NCBI GenBank assembly: GCA_946482345.1
Contig: CAMLRJ010000155.1
Span: forward strand, 1-7,650
From: an uncultured Cellvibrio sp.
GTDB taxonomy: Bacteria; Pseudomonadota; Gammaproteobacteria; Pseudomonadales; Cellvibrionaceae
Reading direction: 5' to 3'
DNA: 7,650 nucleotides
Below the pieces are notes generated by a model. That model did no database searches. It saw only the letters and a list, made by a program, of their open reading frames with translations, and was not told the origin of the DNA. This document shows positions 5,555-7,650 of this stretch, piece by piece. The translations under genes and the position numbers were made by a program. Every line of letters starts with the position of its first letter. The stretch's first letter is position 1.

Positions 5555-6289
5555 AATATCAAAAGCCTCTTTTATCCTTTTACTTGCTGTATCGAAATGT
5601 TCACAGTCCATTTCTATGCCGATAAAACGCCGACCAGTGTTTGCGCAGGCCACGCCGGTGGTTCCGCTGCCCATGCAGTTGTCGAGCACAAGATCCCCTT
5701 CGTTGGTATAGGTGAGGATCATGTACTCCATCAGCGAGGTCGGTTTTTGAGTGGGGTGCAGCCCTCTCTCTTCTCGGCATGAGAAGTGCAGTTGCGAGTC
5801 CGGGAATTTTTCATCGTAGATTTTCCCGTCATATGAGCTGCTGGTGACGAGCGGAATGGCCGCCGTCATGCCTGAATTCCGACCAAGCTTTATCGGCTTC
5901 TCTCGAGTAAGCATCTGAGGGTAGTACCTTGGCATTTTACCGTCGTGGCTGAACACGCAAATGTCTTCGTGGGTTTTCAGTGGCTGCCGCTTCGCCTGCG
6001 CGAAGTTTGCACCGAACTTTTTATCCCAAACCCAGTTGTAGCAGTAGCCTTTCAGGTTCGATGCGATTAGCGCTGTCGTAAATGGCTGGCTAGAGGTAAG
6101 CAAAATCGCCGACTTGGGCTTAAGTATGCGCCTGTATTGCTCCCATAGCGGAGCAAACGGAATCAACGCGTCCCACTTGCATGCGGTCGTTCCATACGGC
6201 AGGTCACACATGATCAAATCAATGCTCGCGTCAGGCAGCTGGCGCATAAGCTCCAGGCAATCTCCATGCATAAGTTTATAATTATTCAT
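5540..6289 (-). CDS. DNA methyltransferase, N6-adenine / N4-cytosine, beta class (249 aa)
   Basis: It transfers a methyl group from S-adenosylmethionine to an exocyclic amino group of adenine or cytosine in DNA. The N6/N4 methyltransferase family signatures occur in beta-class order. The catalytic motif IV, DLPY, is at residues 29-32 (within MCDLPYGTT), HPTQKP is at 178-183, and the AdoMet motif I, LDNCMGSGTTG, is at 202-212, followed by GRRFIGIEMD. DLPY is a normal variant of DPPY. No restriction endonuclease is adjacent, so this is an orphan enzyme, likely protecting phage DNA from host restriction or tuning expression. The start is set by AGGTG before the ATG, and a TGA in another frame overlaps the ATG (ATGA). 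The target sequence cannot be read from the protein. Confidence 0.9.
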   Translation of the reverse strand: MNNYKLMHGDCLELMRQLPDASIDLIMCDLPYGTTACKWDALIPFAPLWEQYRRILKPKSAILLTSSQPFTTALIASNLKGYCYNWVWDKKFGANFAQAKRQPLKTHEDICVFSHDGKMPRYYPQMLTREKPIKLGRNSGMTAAIPLVTSSSYDGKIYDEKFPDSQLHFSCREERGLHPTQKPTSLMEYMILTYTNEGDLVLDNCMGSGTTGVACANTGRRFIGIEMDCEHFDTASKRIKEAFDIKKPS

Positions 6290-6324
6290 ACATCACCTAT
6301 ATAAAAAAGCCCCGGACGACTCAC
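6286..6324 (-). other. Possible 12-codon leader ORF coupled to the methyltransferase
   Basis: From a GTG at 6324 the frame reads MSRPGLFYIGDV and stops at a TGA overlapping the methyltransferase ATG. No ribosome site precedes the GTG, and upstream the frame is open back into the MazG gene without a better start. The arrangement copies the end of the 35-aa gene exactly (PGLFYIG, two codons, ATGA). It may therefore be a translated leader or simply the residue of a module whose 5' part was lost. Confidence 0.3.
6296..6315 (-). repeat. Full copy of the RBS-linker repeat (before the methyltransferase)
   Basis: This is identical over 20 bases to 5305-5324 and ends in the AGG of the methyltransferase ribosome site. 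Similarity to the copy before the 102-aa gene extends further, through the spacer to the ATG (21 of 22 bases). In this copy the T run also ends a possible terminator hairpin. Confidence 0.9.
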
Positions 6325-6338
6325 GAGGCAAGGGCTTT
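6303..6338 (-). terminator. Possible weak terminator/attenuator between MazG and methyltransferase genes
   Basis: On the - strand, AAAGCCC (6332-6338) can pair with GGGCTTT (6306-6312). The loop is 19 bases and a T run follows. The long loop makes it weak. It stands just before the methyltransferase ribosome site, so it would act as an attenuator of readthrough from the MazG gene rather than as an operon end. Confidence 0.4.
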
Positions 6339-6356
6339 CACCGGAGAGTGATCGTG

Positions 6357-6755
6357 TTATCTGTATTCCCAGTCGTCAGAATTAATGAATACATTGCTTC
6401 CAACTCTTTCGCTAACAAGATTGAATTTACTAGAAACCGCATCGCCAAGATTTATATTTAATTGCTTAGCAAGAAGATCCAAATATATAACTATATCTGC
6501 CATTTCATTTGAAATCAGAGCCTTGACGGCATCTTCTGACATGTCGTGATAATCGCCACGCTTCCATGATTTCAATTCTCCGGCAAGTTCGCCCACCTCG
6601 CCAGTAACGGCAACCATCCAATCAGCAAGACTCCAGTCGCTGCCATCTTGCTCGGCGTGAGCTGTTTCTCCAAGTTTATTTTTAAATTGGGGAAGTCTTG
6701 CCGTGTTTGCTCCGCGAAGAGTGTTAAAACTTAATCCGTTTGACATATAACTCAT
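6357..6755 (-). CDS. MazG-like nucleotide pyrophosphohydrolase (132 aa)
   Basis: The product is predicted to hydrolyse nucleoside triphosphates to monophosphate and pyrophosphate with Mg2+. The metal-binding pattern of the all-alpha NTP pyrophosphatase superfamily is clear: EVGE (E53, E56), then EMADIVIYLD with E84 and D87 in the ExxD position, followed by a helix with LLAKQLNINL and K110 in SSKFN. The single-domain length is normal for phage MazG-like proteins. Such enzymes are thought to clean or bias nucleotide pools, and some have been linked to alarmone control; the substrate here is unknown. AAGGT seven bases before the ATG sets the start; a second in-frame ATG is at codon 4. Only 67 bases separate it from the methyltransferase, suggesting joint expression of two DNA-metabolism functions. 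Confidence 0.85.
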   Translation of the reverse strand: MSYMSNGLSFNTLRGANTARLPQFKNKLGETAHAEQDGSDWSLADWMVAVTGEVGELAGELKSWKRGDYHDMSEDAVKALISNEMADIVIYLDLLAKQLNINLGDAVSSKFNLVSERVGSNVFINSDDWEYR

Positions 6756-6809
6756 ATTTGCTACCTTTGTTTGTTGGTGGTGTTGATCGTTAATCTAGTA
6801 TTGCTGCGC

Positions 6810-7139
6810 TCATAATTTTTCACAAATAAATGGATTTGAATACACCGGGAATCCTTCATCACTTTGAATATACTTCTTTACTCCAAATGTGCATGATCCG
6901 GTTAGCGGGTATGTAGTAATTTGCTTTATTTTGCATACCGGCTTCTGCTCCTGCGCCTCCTTTATCTTGGCGCTAAGGGATTCGAGTTCAGCCTTATACT
7001 GGTCTCGCTCTTGCTCGGCTGTGCGGAGCATTTGCAGGACATTATCAAGGTCTGCCTTATCGACTTTATAGCCACAAACATCGCCGCCATTCGTGTGATA
7101 TGGAGCCTTGTAAATTTTATCGTATTCGATGCTTAACAT
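6810..7139 (-). CDS. Coiled-coil accessory protein, Ea22-like organisation (109 aa)
   Basis: I take the ATG at 7139, which has AGGA six bases upstream and overlaps the end of the 51-aa gene by seven bases; a TTG two codons earlier is less likely. Residues about 28-65 form a charged heptad region (KADLDNVLQMLRTAEQ, then ERDQYKAELESLSAKIKEAQ), joined by EQKPV to a C-terminal part with beta-strand character ending GFPVYSNPFICEKL. Many lambdoid early-region proteins (Ea22/Ead-like) share this plan: a helical coil, a QKPV-type junction, then a variable module ending in VY.(R/N)P. The parallel is by layout only, and function is unknown. Three cysteines lie in the outer parts. Confidence 0.65.
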   Translation of the reverse strand: MLSIEYDKIYKAPYHTNGGDVCGYKVDKADLDNVLQMLRTAEQERDQYKAELESLSAKIKEAQEQKPVCKIKQITTYPLTGSCTFGVKKYIQSDEGFPVYSNPFICEKL

Positions 7140-7288
7140 AAACAATCCTGCAAATTCAAAGGTACGTTAATCTTAGCCGAAAGCCAGCCCTTAGACCATT
7201 CGGCACGCAGGAACAAATCGACGTGCGGGTTTTCTGTTAGCTTAATTCCGACTTTGTAGGCGTTGTAGCCTGTTGCGAATTCATTCAT
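7133..7288 (-). CDS. Mini-protein resembling ribosome modulation factor (51 aa)
   Basis: The frame begins MNEFATGYNAYKVG and ends LQDCLC. It overlaps the HTH gene by eight bases and the next gene by seven, so translation is probably coupled; its own ribosome site is weak. Residues 7-38 align without gaps to the E. coli ribosome modulation factor core as I remember it (GYQAGIAG through WLGGWREA). Identities are G, Y, A, G, P, L, R, W, G, W and A, 11 of 32 positions, and include the invariant-looking W..GW. RMF binds 30S subunits and dimerises ribosomes in stationary phase; small relatives (RMF/CrpP-like) occur on phages and plasmids. This copy is less basic than RMF, so ribosome binding is only a hypothesis. 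Confidence 0.6.
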   Translation of the reverse strand: MNEFATGYNAYKVGIKLTENPHVDLFLRAEWSKGWLSAKINVPLNLQDCLC

Positions 7289-7604
7289 GGAATTTTCTCA
7301 TCTTGAATAAATGCTTAAGTCCATCGCGAGTAACCCTGCCGACCAGGGTGGATTGAGCAATACCCATTTCTCGCGCAAGTGCTGGCATTGATATTTCACG
7401 ACCGGCTATAGCCTCAACGACTTGGCGCTCAAACTCGGCTTTGTCGTAGGGTTTGTAATCTGGATTGATAACGCACTTTTTGCGAGCTGTGCGAACTTTT
7501 GCCTCTTGAATTATTGAATAAACACCATCCGGCAAAATATTACCGCCCAAATCAATTGTAATTTTTCCGCCTTCGATTGAGATGTGGCCGCAATAGTTAT
7601 TCAT
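7281..7604 (-). CDS. Helix-turn-helix DNA-binding protein (107 aa)
   Basis: The N-terminal part (MNNYCGHISIEGGKITIDLG) looks like a small beta structure. A basic linker (KVRTARKK) follows, and then a C-terminal helix-turn-helix: KAEFERQVVEAIAGRE, then ISMPALAREMGIAQSTLVGRV (about residues 71-91), with the turn at MGIA and the recognition helix at AQSTLVGRV. This resembles phage DNA-binding proteins or small regulators; the target is unknown. The start overlaps an upstream frame as ATGA, with GGGG at six bases as the ribosome site. Its stop lies inside the start region of the 51-aa gene. A role in regulating this block is an inference. Confidence 0.7.
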   Translation of the reverse strand: MNNYCGHISIEGGKITIDLGGNILPDGVYSIIQEAKVRTARKKCVINPDYKPYDKAEFERQVVEAIAGREISMPALAREMGIAQSTLVGRVTRDGLKHLFKMRKFHE

Positions 7605-7648
7605 TTTGTCGCCCCGGATGCAATAAGCAAAATACCAATGCCAATAAT
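7601..7648 (-). CDS. 3' end of a hydrophobic, probably membrane, protein (partial)
   Basis: Fifteen codons are visible before the right edge, reading IIGIGILLIASGATK and stopping at a TGA that overlaps the HTH gene start (ATGA). The hydrophobic composition suggests the end of a membrane segment. The short length prevents identification. The support is the coupled overlap, the pattern seen at many junctions in this block. Confidence 0.45.
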   Translation of the reverse strand: MIGIGILLIASGATK

Positions 7649-7650
7649 AA

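Noticed and set aside
5517..5782. Two + strand ORFs opposite the methyltransferase 3' end
   Set aside because: Both lie antisense to the conserved methyltransferase motifs and have no ribosome sites.
6756..6809. 54-base gap before the MazG gene considered as a promoter
   Set aside because: An AT-rich TACTAGAT is present, but there is no -35 match at proper spacing, so I cannot support a promoter.

Overview
The window is a piece of a tailed-phage genome (virion or prophage) that infects an enterobacterium. The evidence is a P22-type head-binding tailspike, a holin/endolysin lysis block, an orphan DNA methyltransferase, a MazG-like enzyme, very tight packing with ATGA-type overlaps, and no tRNA, rRNA or housekeeping genes. 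I recognise families but cannot name the phage. No integrase, repressor or attachment site is present, so lifestyle cannot be decided here.

Left part (1-4837, all + strand): the late block. It runs from the 3' end of a probable internal virion/DNA-ejection protein to a 716-residue tailspike. Next come two unknown small genes (73 aa, and a 148-aa multi-span membrane protein) and a short embedded membrane ORF (45 aa) that overlaps both of its neighbours. The block ends with a two-span coiled-coil holin candidate, a GH108-type endolysin and a second holin-like membrane protein. Together these recognise and open the host surface, then lyse the cell. No Rz/Rz1-type spanin pair is visible.

Right part (4839-7650, all - strand): an accessory or early block read toward the late genes. 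In transcription order it holds the tail of a hydrophobic protein, a helix-turn-helix protein, a 51-aa protein resembling ribosome modulation factor, an Ea22-like coiled-coil protein, a MazG-like pyrophosphohydrolase and a DNA methyltransferase. After the methyltransferase come a degenerate mini-gene and three small genes (35, 47 and 102 aa). Several are too short for ordinary gene finding but have good ribosome sites and ATGA overlaps.

The two blocks converge with one base between stop codons (4837/4839). The first good rho-independent terminator for the rightward late transcript lies about 700 bases further on, at the end of the methyltransferase gene, so late mRNA is expected to run antisense through three or four - strand small genes. 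A short repeat that ends in a ribosome-binding site precedes three separate - strand genes. Its two full copies also encode the same peptide, PGLFYIG, followed two codons later by a stop overlapping the next start. This looks like a module-joining linker and is the most unusual structure in the window.
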